This document shows, in pieces, positions 52,037 through 60,449 of a stretch of 60,449 nucleotides of DNA. The notes beneath the pieces are model-generated. The model made no database searches. It was given only the letters and a program-made list of their open reading frames with translations, and was not told the DNA's origin. A program made the translations under genes and the position numbers. Source of the DNA: an uncultured bacterium. GTDB lineage: Bacteria > Patescibacteriota > Gracilibacteria > Absconditabacterales > Absconditicoccaceae. The DNA lies in contig CALMTC010000012.1 of the NCBI GenBank assembly GCA_937872535.1, forward strand, positions 1-60,449, in the 5' to 3' direction. Numbering within the stretch: position 1 is the stretch's first letter; every line of letters starts with the position of its first letter.

Positions 52037-54055
52037 TTACTTTTTAAATGAAGTTTTCTTCTTTATAGATTTATTTTTCTTTTGGGCTATTTTTACTGAT
52101 TTTTTTTCTTTTGTTACATGAATAGCATCCGCTTCAATAATCACTATTTTTTTCTCATCTTGAACATTTTTTAACATTTTTATAGCTTCAGATGGTGTTT
52201 TCATCAGATTCTCAAATTCTGATTTTGTAAGATATTCTTTTTCAATCAGTATAGAAGCCATGGTTTCAACCAGAGATTTATTTTTTTGAAGAATAGATTT
52301 TGATTTTTTATAGGCATCAGCTAGGAGCTCTTTTACTTTTGTATCTATTTTTTCTGCTGTCTTTTCACTGAAAGGTTTATTGAAAGAATCTTGCCCTTCA
52401 GTGTATGAAGCTAATCAAAGTTCATCGTCCATACCGTATTTGGTGATCATATCGGTAGCGATCTTGGTAGCTCTTTCAAAGTCATTGGAAGCTCAGGTCG
52501 TGATATGTTCCTTACCAAAGAAAACTTCTTCCGCAGCTCTTCAGCCCAATAGAGTCACTAGCTCATCGAGAAATTTTGCTTTTGAAATCAAAAACTTATC
52601 TTCTTGAGGTAACATCCAAGTCACTCCTAACGCCATTCATCTCGAAACGATCGAAATTTTCTCTACTGGATCCGCGTGTTCAAGATTGAATGCAGTGACT
52701 GCATGACCAAGTTCGTGATAGGTAACTATTTTTTTCTCGATATCTTGCAGAGATTTAATTTTTTTCTCTGGTCACATAACAATTTTTTCTAAAGCATACT
52801 CAAAATCGTGGCCTTCTATAATTTGTCTATGATCTTTCGCAATTCTGAGTGATGCTTCATTGACCAAAGTTTCAATATCTGCACCTACAAATCCTGAAGT
52901 CCTTCTGGCCAATGAGTTAAGATCTACTGTATCTGATACTTTTTTATCTTTGAGGTAGTAGTCTATAATTTCTATTCTCTCATGAAGAGTCGGTCTGTTG
53001 ACCATTACTTTCCTGTCAAATCTTCCTGTTCTCAAAAGTGCTGGATCGAGAGTATCAGGACGATTTGTAGCTGCTATGACAATAATTTTGGTATCTGTAT
53101 CAAAGCCATCCATCTCAGTCAAGATCTGATTGAGTGTTTGTTCTTGTTCTTGGTGTCACCCAGTATATCAGCTTCCTCTTTTTTTACCGATAGCATCGAT
53201 CTCATCAATAAAAATAATTGAGGGAGAGGCTTGTTTTGCTTTTGTGAAAAGTTCTCTTACCTTGGCAGCTCACATACCGACAAGCATTTCCATAAATTCT
53301 GATCACGATGCTGAAAAAAATGGGACATTTGCTTCTCCTGCTACTGCTCTCGCCAAGAGAGTTTTACCAGAACCTGGTTGACCAAATAATAATACTCACT
53401 TTGGTGGTCTTGCTCAGACTTTTTGATATTTTTGAGGATTTTTGAGATAATCTACAATTTCTGAAAGTTCTTGTTTTACTTCTTCCATACCAGCGATATC
53501 TGAGAACCTTGTTTTCATTTCTGATTTGGTCTTTAGCTTTCCAGCAGATATTGAAAACGGCATTCCTCCATTTTTTGGTCCAAAATATCTCATCACCAAA
53601 AAGAGTAGTAAGACAAAAAAGAGCAGAGGTAAAATTTGTTCTGTAAAAAATGACCCAATAAATGATGATTCATTAAATAGTATTTCAATGGTAGTCGAAC
53701 CTGTTAGTGAAATTCCAAGTTCTGCTAAAGAACTATCGGCAGGTTTATTAGCTGTAGTGATACGATATTTCTGTTCAATAAGTGGTTTTTTGAGGAACTG
53801 AGAGTACTGACTTACAGACTGAGAAATTTGTTGGTATCACTCAAAGTGAGTATTGTCTATCAGTTTGATTTTTTGAAAAGCTCCCTTTTGATAAAGATCT
53901 AGAAAATCATTGAGAGTGGTTTCTTTCGTTTCTTCTATTTTGGTAACGATATTTTTACCGTCTGGCGTCACTTGGAGCTCCATAGTATTGAGCTGCGTCA
54001 GACCAGCTATCACGATAACCATAAATCACAAAAAGAATAGCAATCATTTTCTCAT
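52037..54055 (-). CDS. ftsH: ATP-dependent zinc metalloprotease FtsH
   Basis: This 672-residue membrane AAA+ protease has two N-terminal membrane helices (about residues 3-21 and 147-165), an AAA module with Walker A GQPGSGKT near residue 229 (TGA for Gly), Walker [13 protein letters not shown], the second-region-of-homology [20 protein letters not shown], the zinc site HELGHAV near 447 and a C-terminal basic tail. Length and order are typical. TGA at Gly of ARPPKGVLLFG and others. It is preceded by the LRR gene, separated by a terminator. Confidence 0.96.
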
Positions 54056-54187
54056 TTGTATTTTTCTTTTTTAGTGTAATGTAAAAACTTCAACTTTTTC
54101 TATTGTTTATGTATAGTCAACAGCAAGTTGATTGCAAAAGAAATTCTCAAAAACTTTTATTCTGACTACTGCTAAAAAAATTCCTTA

Positions 54188-54224
54188 TTATAAAAACCCT
54201 AGCCACATAATGGCTAGAGATTCT
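54188..54224 (-). terminator. Terminator of the 54228 LRR gene
   Basis: CTAGCCA and TGGCTAG pair around a 5-base loop; on the minus strand GGG and five T's follow. It begins about 10 bases after the TGA that seems to end the gene. Confidence 0.8.
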
Positions 54225-54227
54225 TGG

Positions 54228-55052
54228 TCACTTGCAAATCTCACAATTAGGAGACAAGCTTTTTAAGGCTCCGTAATTAGTAATTTTTTTATTCCATCTC
54301 AGATCTAGTTCTCGTAGATTGCTTAAACCAGATAATGAACTGATATCACTAATCTGATTAACACTAAGATATAACACTTGCAAACTACTTAAACCAGACA
54401 ATGAACTAATGTCATTAATCTCATTTCTACTAAGACTGACTGTTTTTAGATTAATTAAGTTAGCTAATAAGCTAATGTCACTAATCTGATTGGTATGAAG
54501 ATAGAGTTCTTTTAGATTAGTTAAGTTAGCCAATGTACTAATATTAACAATCTTATTACTACTAACACTTACTACTTTTAGATTAGTCAAGTTAGCTAAT
54601 GAACTAATGTCATTAATCTGATTCTTATCAAGACAGAGTTCTTTTAGATTAGTTAAGTTAGCTAATGAGCTAATGTCACTAATCTGATTGCCCTCAAGAT
54701 AGAGTTCTTTTAGATTAGTCAAGTTAGCTAATGCACTAATGTCACTAATCTGATTGCAACTAAGATTGAGTTCTTTTAGAGTGATTAATTCAGATAATAC
54801 GCTAATGTCAGAAATCTGATTATATCCAAGATCTAGCTCTTGTAGAGCACTTAATCCAAACAATGCTGTAATGTCAGAAATCTTACTACCACCAGCAAGG
54901 TCTAGAGATTTCAGATTCACAAGGTTTTTTACGAAGTTTGGTATCTCTTCTAGTACTAAATTAGTCAGATACAAACTGGTAATTTTAGAATGAATAGCTG
55001 TATTATTTGCTAGTTCTTCTAATTTTTTTGTGTTTTTGATGGCAATTTTCAT
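54228..55052 (-). CDS. Leucine-rich-repeat protein, SDS22/internalin-like, ending at UGA
   Basis: This 274-residue protein has a short helical cap and about ten 22-residue leucine-rich repeats (NQISDISSLANLTNLKEL is the unit). The type matches SDS22/internalin repeats; no signal peptide is visible, so the location is unknown. Its few Gly codons are GGN. The frame ends with K then TGA (54230-54228), and an intrinsic terminator follows at once. If TGA were Gly, the frame would run through the hairpin and more than 80 codons into ftsH in a wrong frame before TAA. A standard-code stop is therefore more natural, which suggests recent gain from an organism with normal code. The promoter is near consensus. 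Confidence 0.8.
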   Translation of the reverse strand: MKIAIKNTKKLEELANNTAIHSKITSLYLTNLVLEEIPNFVKNLVNLKSLDLAGGSKISDITALFGLSALQELDLGYNQISDISVLSELITLKELNLSCNQISDISALANLTNLKELYLEGNQISDISSLANLTNLKELCLDKNQINDISSLANLTNLKVVSVSSNKIVNISTLANLTNLKELYLHTNQISDISLLANLINLKTVSLSRNEINDISSLSGLSSLQVLYLSVNQISDISSLSGLSNLRELDLRWNKKITNYGALKSLSPNCEICK

Positions 55053-55071
55053 AGTTTTTTTTGTGGATATT

Positions 55072-55099
55072 TTTATAATAATATTTCTAAAAAAGTCAA
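55072..55099 (-). promoter_or_regulatory. Promoter of the 54228 LRR gene
   Basis: On the minus strand TTGACT (55099-55094), 16 bases, TATAAA (55077-55072), with the ATG about 20 bases downstream. Confidence 0.6.
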
Positions 55100-55135
55100 T
55101 TAAAACTTCAGAAAAGTATGAATAATGTGAGATTA

Positions 55136-55597
55136 CTATCCACCAAAATTTTTTATGTCCCTTTTCATTTGTCTGTCGATATCTTTTTCTTTAAGAATTT
55201 GTTTTTTTTCTACTTTCTTGAGAAGTTTTCAAAGGCCTATTTGAATTTTAATAAGTTTAGTTTTCGTTTCAAAAACCATGAGAGGAATAATAGAAAGACC
55301 TGTCTTATGAGTTTTTCAGACTATTTTTGTGATTTCTTTTTTTTGAAGAAGAAGAGTTCTCGTAGCTTTGGGGTCGTAGTTTGGTGCTAATTTTGCAGAA
55401 GTTTTATGATAAAGAGGGACATTCATATTAGTAATAATCAACTCTGAACCCATGACTCTTACGATAGCATCTTTAATATCAACCTGCCCTATTTTTATTG
55501 ATTTCACTTCGTGTCACTGTAAAATAATACCAGCATCATAAGTGCTTTCAATGTCGTAGTCGGAATAGGCAAATTTATTTTTGGTGATTATTCTCAT
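55136..55597 (-). CDS. smpB: SsrA-binding protein SmpB
   Basis: This 153-residue protein binds tmRNA and rescues ribosomes stalled on messages without a stop codon. IITKNKFAYSDYDIESTYDAGI is the family start, GHEVKSIKIGQVDIKDA follows, and the C-terminal IQIGLGKLLKKVEKKQILKEKDIDRQ tail is typical. TGA supplies conserved glycines. The start ATG overlaps the last codons of the glycosyltransferase gene, so the two are coupled. The LRR gene that ends at UGA starts 83 bases downstream. tmRNA itself is not seen in the window. Confidence 0.94.
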
Positions 55598-56619
55598 AGT
55601 ATTTTAGACGAAGATAATGAAAGTGTAAACCCATTTTTTAGTCACTTAAAAAAGCTCATAAGTACATTGAATGGGCTAGTCGTTTGGAAGCAAATAAAAA
55701 GAGAAAAGTAGACTATCCAAATCGGTAATCAGATTAAAAAAAATTGTCATTTCTGATAGAGAGTAGCATTTTTTCTCACAAAAAGAATCATATTTTGAGC
55801 TTTTTGAAAAGCAAGATTTGGAGTAGATACAAATGAATGCTCTGCTATGGTTTTATCTCTTTCAAAGTGATAAATCTGTATTTCTTTACTCACAATCAGA
55901 TCTACTTCACTCAGAAAACAGCGATATGAAAAATCATAATCTTCCATGACAAATTTCAAGTTTTCATCGTACAGAGTAGCTTGAAATATTTTTGCTGGTC
56001 AAAATAGTGAAATGGAAGCTATCATTTGAGGTTTATAGTTTCATTTTGGCAGAGAAAAAAGTTTTCCTATTGTTTTTTTGAAAAATCAAAGTACGCCAGA
56101 ATAAAAATTTTTGGTAATAGGAAGAGGTCGAGCTAATCGATAGATAAATTTCTGAATACCGAGCGTTTGAATTATTTTGGTATTACGGTAATAGACTGTA
56201 GGAATCAATAAAAAATTTCCATTCTGGTTTTTTTGAATTTTTTCTCGCTGCTGTCGCTGCACTGCAAAAAAGTCGGGATCTATAAAAACATCATCATCAA
56301 AACACTGAATAAATTCACTTTTACAAAGTTTTATTCCTGTATTTCTTACAAAACTTACTCCTTTTCCAGCAGTGAATTTTCATCAAAAAGGGAGCGAGTC
56401 TCAGGAAAAAATAAATGAAACACTCTTGAAAAATGATGAGTGTAGTTTGCTGCTCAGATTATTGAGAAGTTTTTTTTTTTCGTCTCATGAAAGTATTTTA
56501 TCAATAATCACAAAAATCTCCTCAGGCTTGATAGTTTGAGCCTGAAGACAAAGCATTATTCTCTGAAGATTATTTTCTTGTCAACTTGATGGAATGACAA
56601 CTGATACTGTTTTTCTCAT
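55588..56619 (-). CDS. Family 2 glycosyltransferase with membrane tail
   Basis: This 343-residue GT-A fold glycosyltransferase has SVVIPSSGQENNLQRIM at the start, the GKGVSFVRNTGIK segment, and the DxD motif CFDDDVFID near residue 99-107. The last ~45 residues include one hydrophobic membrane segment. It would transfer a sugar to a lipid or surface acceptor. TGA codes many glycines. It overlaps smpB by ten bases. The acceptor cannot be named from sequence; cell-envelope glycan is likely. Confidence 0.88.
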
Positions 56620-56691
56620 ACTTTCAGTATAGCTATTGATAGCTTAATTTTCAAGACATATCAATCTTCGAAGTTTCCAGAATACTATTTT

Positions 56692-57792
56692 TTATGCAAG
56701 ATTTTTGGTTTGAATATCGATTTGAGACTGAAGCCAAGCAGAGCTAATAGCCTGATTATGAGCTTTTGCTCTATTAACTTCACGAGCCACGGAAAGAAGA
56801 AGTTGATAGCTTGTAGGCCCATGCTCTTTGGGAGTAATAGATACTAAGCTTCCATCTTCAAGGATAAGAGCGTTTTTTGCTAGATCTATCTTCGTAGATT
56901 GGCCATCTGTCTTGAGTGTTTTAGTTTTTAGATCAAAAACTTTCTCGAATTTTTCTCCAGGATATTTAGTCAACAAAACAGTTTCTGCTAAAGGATACAA
57001 AAGTGCTACTTGTTCTAATTTTCCACCATTTTCAAATACTTTCTGAAAAAGCTGGTTTGCTTTTTTTGTCTTACCATCGTAGTAGAATTCCGTAGCCGCC
57101 AGAGATAAGATTTGTTTATTATTTGGTTCTGCTTTTAATCACTGCTGATAAAGATTTATTCTTCTTTTGCGTTTTGAATTCGTGTAAATATCCTCAACCT
57201 TTTTTGTAACTTTACTTCCTTCCTTACCATCATTTATACTTATTTCATCAAATGCTTTAATAGTTGCATTGATAAAAACGATATTTGCTGGAAACTGCTG
57301 ACGAAGACCGTCGTATATCTGAAATGCATCTTCTGGTTTTCCACTTTTTTCATACTGTGCTGCACGATCTAATTCTTTTTTATATTTAAATTCTGGAAAA
57401 TTTGCTTCAAAATAACTTTTTATGGCATTATAAGTATTTTTTCCTGCTTTCCCATCAATCATTAAAGGTTTTTTATCTGCACCCAAAAATCATTTTCAGT
57501 TCAAATAAGCCTGCATCAGACCTATATCTTCTGCAGTCAACCCTGGTAGGCCTGAAGATCTATCAAGTCTCCCTTTTAGTATCACTTGGAAACTTTCATA
57601 ACTATCAGAAACTTTGAAATAGGCTATTTTTTCTGGTATAGCAAATTTTTTCTCGCAAGCTTGGAGAAAATTCTCTTTTGTTTCTTGATGTTCAGCTGTT
57701 TTAATCATTTGCAAAGCTTGAGTTTCTGTCTTATTCAAAAATAAGTCATTATTTTTTTCTAGATTATTTTTTTCATTTCATTCTGGAGACAT
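56692..57792 (-). CDS. TPR-containing protein, unknown role
   Basis: This 366-residue soluble protein has a charged N-terminus, a region (about residues 60-140) with LKGRLDRSSGLPGLTAEDIG and LMIDGKAGKNTYNAIKSYFE that resembles a peptidoglycan-binding helical unit, then TPR-like repeats around 140-260 (YEKSGKPEDAFQIYDGLRQQ). It has no signal peptide. TGA is used in three or more glycines. A strong promoter, TTGACA, 16 bases, TATAGT, lies upstream and faces the divergent 57902 gene. The family is not recognised beyond the repeats. Confidence 0.7.
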
Positions 57793-57822
57793 TTTTTTGG
57801 TCTTAGAAAATAAATTTTTTTC

Positions 57823-57850
57823 ACTATATCCCTTTTTTTATTTTTGTCAA
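57823..57850 (-). promoter_or_regulatory. Promoter of the 56692 TPR gene
   Basis: On the minus strand TTGACA (57850-57845), 16 bases, TATAGT (57828-57823). Confidence 0.6.
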
Positions 57851-57857
57851 ATTATGC

Positions 57858-57885
57858 TTGACTTCTATTTTCTTAATCTTATCTT
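57858..57885 (+). promoter_or_regulatory. Promoter of the 57902 gene
   Basis: TTGACT (57858-57863), 16 bases, TATCTT (57880-57885), 16 bases before the ATG. It is divergent from the neighbouring promoter. Confidence 0.55.
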
Positions 57886-57901
57886 TTTGTAAAAAAAAAT
57901 T

Positions 57902-58228
57902 ATGGAAGAGAAAAAAACAGTTCATTTCTATTATGCTCTATTTTTTTGTGTTATCGTCTTGATTATGATTGTCTCAAGATTTGTTTATTACGAACTAAGT
58001 ACAATACAAGTCACTGCAAAAATCGACAATCAGCTTCATTCTTTCAGAGTGCACAAGTATGACTTAAAAAATATTGACCCAATCGATAGTAGTTGTATTG
58101 TAGCCTGGGAAACTATACCAGAAGGCTATACTCCAATCTGTCCCACAAGACGCTTGTTCCCAATTAATGAACCTATAAATCTGTATAAAAATTATAGATT
58201 TGAAAAAATAAAAATCAGTGTTCATTAA
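57902..58228 (+). CDS. Small membrane-anchored protein, unknown
   Basis: A 108-residue protein with one N-terminal membrane segment (about residues 8-29) and an extracytoplasmic domain of ~75 residues containing two cysteines (SSCIVAWE and TPICPTRR) that could form a disulfide. The family is not recognised. It has essentially no Gly and no TGA, its own promoter and terminator, and a TAA stop. It is another stand-alone accessory unit. Confidence 0.68.
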   Translation: MEEKKTVHFYYALFFCVIVLIMIVSRFVYYELSTIQVTAKIDNQLHSFRVHKYDLKNIDPIDSSCIVAWETIPEGYTPICPTRRLFPINEPINLYKNYRFEKIKISVH

Positions 58229-58233
58229 ATCTA

Positions 58234-58268
58234 TATTAACTAGTAAGTTTCTTACTAGTTTTTTATTT
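58234..58268. terminator. Bidirectional terminator
   Basis: ACTAGTAAG and CTTACTAGT form a 9-bp perfect stem with a 3-base loop and T's after it, between convergent genes. Confidence 0.8.
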
Positions 58269-59108
58269 AAGCTCGTAAACTTGACCGATTTCTTCTCGTC
58301 AAATCTGAATATCATGCTCGGGAGCTTTTTCTCTGAGGAGCTGGATAGGCTCATCTAGCGGCTCGAGGCTGAGTTTAAATGTTTTATGATGAATCGGGAG
58401 AATCACTTTTGAATGAGAATGAGAAACCATCTCAAGAGCTTGGTGAGGAGTCACATGGTTTTTTTCATGGAGCTTATAAGCTCAGATTGGCATCAAAACA
58501 ACATCTGATTCTTGATATATATCTTGTTTGAAAAATTCTCCGTATGCTGTATCACCAGCAAAAATAATTTTTTTCTCATTTTTCTCTATCAGGTAACCGT
58601 TGTAACTTCTGCCATTTTTTCGATGACCTCTTGATCTGTCAGATTGGAAAAATGGGATTCTTGCTCCTCGATGTTTAGCTTCCAGAGCTGTAATATAAGC
58701 TCATTTGCTGAATTTTTTTTCTCATCGATCCATCTCTTTGATTTCCTTGAAATCACTTTTTCTTAGGTAATCAGTGTTATTTTTTGAAATTATAATTTCT
58801 GCTGTTTTTCAGAATTTTTTTGATAGATAAGATAAAGTTGGTAAATCAAAATGATCCATATGAATATGAGAAATCAAAATGATGTCAATCTGAGGGATAT
58901 CGCATATAGTCAAGGCTGGTTTTACTAATCTCTGAGGACCAATAGTTAATCAAGCTATCTTGAAGCCGATTCTCTGAGAAAAAACAGGATCTGTGAGAAT
59001 CCAAGTACCAAAAAAATTTATCAGTACTGTGCTATGCCCTACTCGCCCGATAGTAATCTTATCATCTGATCGATTTCGTGGATTTATCTTATGAAAAGAC
59101 TCTTTCAT
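58263..59108 (-). CDS. Metallo-beta-lactamase-fold hydrolase
   Basis: This 281-residue protein has the metal-binding motif SHIHMDHFD near residue 80-88, further His/Asp sites in GDTAYG near 185, and a C-terminal PIHHKTF. The pattern fits the UlaG/NAPE-PLD-like branch of the beta-lactamase fold (GHSTVLINFFGTWILTDPVF at the start is typical). The substrate is unknown; phospholipid- or nucleotide-related phosphodiesters are usual for this branch. TGA encodes glycines. It is convergent with the 57902 gene and follows dnaJ on the same strand. Confidence 0.88.
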
Positions 59109-59189
59109 ATCATTTGTACAATCACCAGAAATAAAATTTTTTAATTTTGTAAAAAAGCACTTAAGAAATTATTCGCTATTTGTTTGGTT

Positions 59190-60251
59190 CTATTTTAGTT
59201 CTTTAAGTTGTTGTCGTAGTTTTTCTTCTTGCTTAGAAAGTTTTTTAGGTATAGAAATTTTTGGTGAAACGATCAGATTTCCCCTTTTCCCAAAGACTCC
59301 TGAAGTACCAAAACCTTTCCCAGAAACCTTGATCACATCGCCAATCTGAGTTCACTTAGGGATTTTGACGGTCACTTTAGAGTCCGATGGATGAGAAACT
59401 TGTATTTCAGTTCCGAGGACAAGATCGATAATTCCAAGCTCTGCTTTTACAATGATATCCTCTCATTTTCTACTATATTTGTCACTTGGTTTGACAATAA
59501 TTTTGACAAATAGATCACCAGGCTGAGTCCCATATTCTGGAAAATTTCATCTTCACTCATATTTCAAAAACATACCATCTTCGATATTTTCTGGCACTTC
59601 TACTGTGATATCTTCGGTCGATGAGATGAGATTTGACGATGCTGGTTTACCATTTTTTTCATAGAGAAAACCAGAACCATGACATCTTTGGCAGGCGACT
59701 TGGACTTGCATCGTTCCAAATGGAGTTTTCGTAGCTTGGACTGTTGCTCATGAGCCATTACAGACCGGACAAGTTTCGGATTTGATATCTGGATCTTGAG
59801 TTGTTCTTTTGTATGAAAATGATTTTGATAAGCCCTTGTAAGAATCTTCAAATGAAATTGTCAGATTTACTTGAATATCTTGACCTTTTCTTGGTCTCTT
59901 GGCTCATCATCTTCCTCAGCCCATTCCTCCTAAAAGATCACCAAAAATGTCTCCGATATCAAATCATCCGAAGTCAAAATTACCTCACTGGAAACCTCCT
60001 CCTCCGAAACCTCAAAAATCTCAGCCTCCAAAGCCTCATTTTCTGACTGAGTCGTACTGCTGTCTTTTTTGTTTGTCGCCGACGACCTGAAAAGCTTCGT
60101 TGATTTGCTTAAATTTCTCTGAATCTCAGCCTTTATCTGGATGATGCTGTAAAGCTCATTTTCTAAAGGCTTTTTTTATTTCATCTTCTGAAGCGTCCTC
60201 TGACACTCCCAAAAGCTCGTAATAGTCTTTTTTTGGGTCGAAATCAAACAT
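59190..60251 (-). CDS. dnaJ: DnaJ-like co-chaperone with a reduced zinc finger
   Basis: This 353-residue Hsp40 stimulates the ATPase of DnaK. The J domain with HPD near residue 37-39 is followed by a Gly/Phe-rich linker whose glycines are largely TGA. The cysteine-rich region holds only two of the usual four CxxCxGxG repeats (CPVCNGSG and CQRCHGSG), then the C-terminal beta domains (EGRGNFPEYGTQPGDLFVKI). A canonical DnaJ has two zinc sites; here at most one can form. It ends in TAG. dnaK and grpE are not seen. Confidence 0.9.
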
Positions 60252-60382
60252 TGGTATCTTCACATTATCATAAAATTTTTACTCTGGTTTTTTCATAGCA
60301 CCTATTTTATATCAATGCTATTTTTTTTTTCAAGAGGGATTGTCATAATCTAAATATTAACATACTTTTCTTGAACTTATTA

Positions 60383-60410
60383 TTGACATTTCTAAAAATA
60401 AACTTATAAG
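60383..60410 (+). promoter_or_regulatory. Promoter toward the window end
   Basis: TTGACA (60383-60388), 16 bases, TATAAG (60405-60410). An ATG at 60442 could be the start of a gene that continues beyond the window. No coding region can be judged from eight bases. Confidence 0.45.
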
Positions 60411-60449
60411 TCCTGACTACTTTATATTGCTCTTTTCTCTTATGAATCA

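Overview
The window reads as a piece of a low-GC genome from a candidate-phyla-radiation bacterium that uses genetic code 25, in which UGA means glycine. That code is known from Gracilibacteria and Absconditabacteria (SR1). Under the standard code almost every housekeeping gene here is broken by in-frame TGA. Read as Gly, those TGAs fall on invariant glycines: the DnaB Walker A motif, the GGGH of the DHHA1 domain, the GNGGG of the S41 peptidase, the KH-domain GKGG and the FAD-protein GG motifs. Core genes end in TAA or TAG. The sequence alone does not separate the two phyla.

Layout. 0.4-9.5 kb: RicT/PSP1 protein, TPR protein, an alanyl-tRNA editing protein without a synthetase domain, DTD, MetRS, a WG-repeat protein, a truncated PriA, YraN, a CtpA protease and a ferredoxin. 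9.5-17.5 kb: two small unknown genes, DUF4230, Obg, RlmH, a phytoene/squalene synthase-like enzyme, a BaiN-type flavoprotein, a lipoprotein and DoxX. 17.6-23 kb: a large secreted protein, TsaD and a pair of unknown membrane proteins. 23-28.5 kb: a PIN-less COG1855 ATPase, a degenerate pyruvate kinase, DnaB, an unknown gene and RsmG. 28.6-35.5 kb: an LRR protein with DNA-identical repeats, a PBP2/FtsI transpeptidase, a large surface protein and a pilin-like protein. 35.8-45.4 kb: EbfC, DnaA, HtpX/LemA, a histone H1-like protein, GyrB and DnaN, a replication-rich stretch that may lie near the origin. 45.5-60.3 kb: MoxR, RuvA, an ATP-grasp/DUF1704 fusion, a flippase-like protein, FtsH, a second LRR protein, SmpB, a GT2 glycosyltransferase, a TPR protein, a beta-lactamase-fold hydrolase and DnaJ.

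Two populations of genes can be seen. Housekeeping genes use TGA often for Gly and are mostly packed in short operons. A set of small or repeat-rich accessory genes (WG repeat, two LRR proteins, lipoproteins, DoxX, several unknowns) has no TGA, usually stands alone between its own promoter (TTGAC-type -35, mostly a 16-bp spacer) and its own hairpin terminator. Two of them, at 9546-10088 and 54228-55052, appear to end at TGA immediately before a terminator. In a code-25 cell that would yield glycine read-through on a transcript with no stop codon.

Intergenic space is rich in dispersed repeats: a 150-170 bp element with terminal inverted repeats (three copies, two carrying nested palindromes), a hairpin element of about 110-125 bp (three copies), short palindromes ending in a GGCAATGACGAA-like tail, and a recurrent TTTTTATTCTGG motif. 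No tRNA, rRNA, CRISPR array or transposase was recognised.
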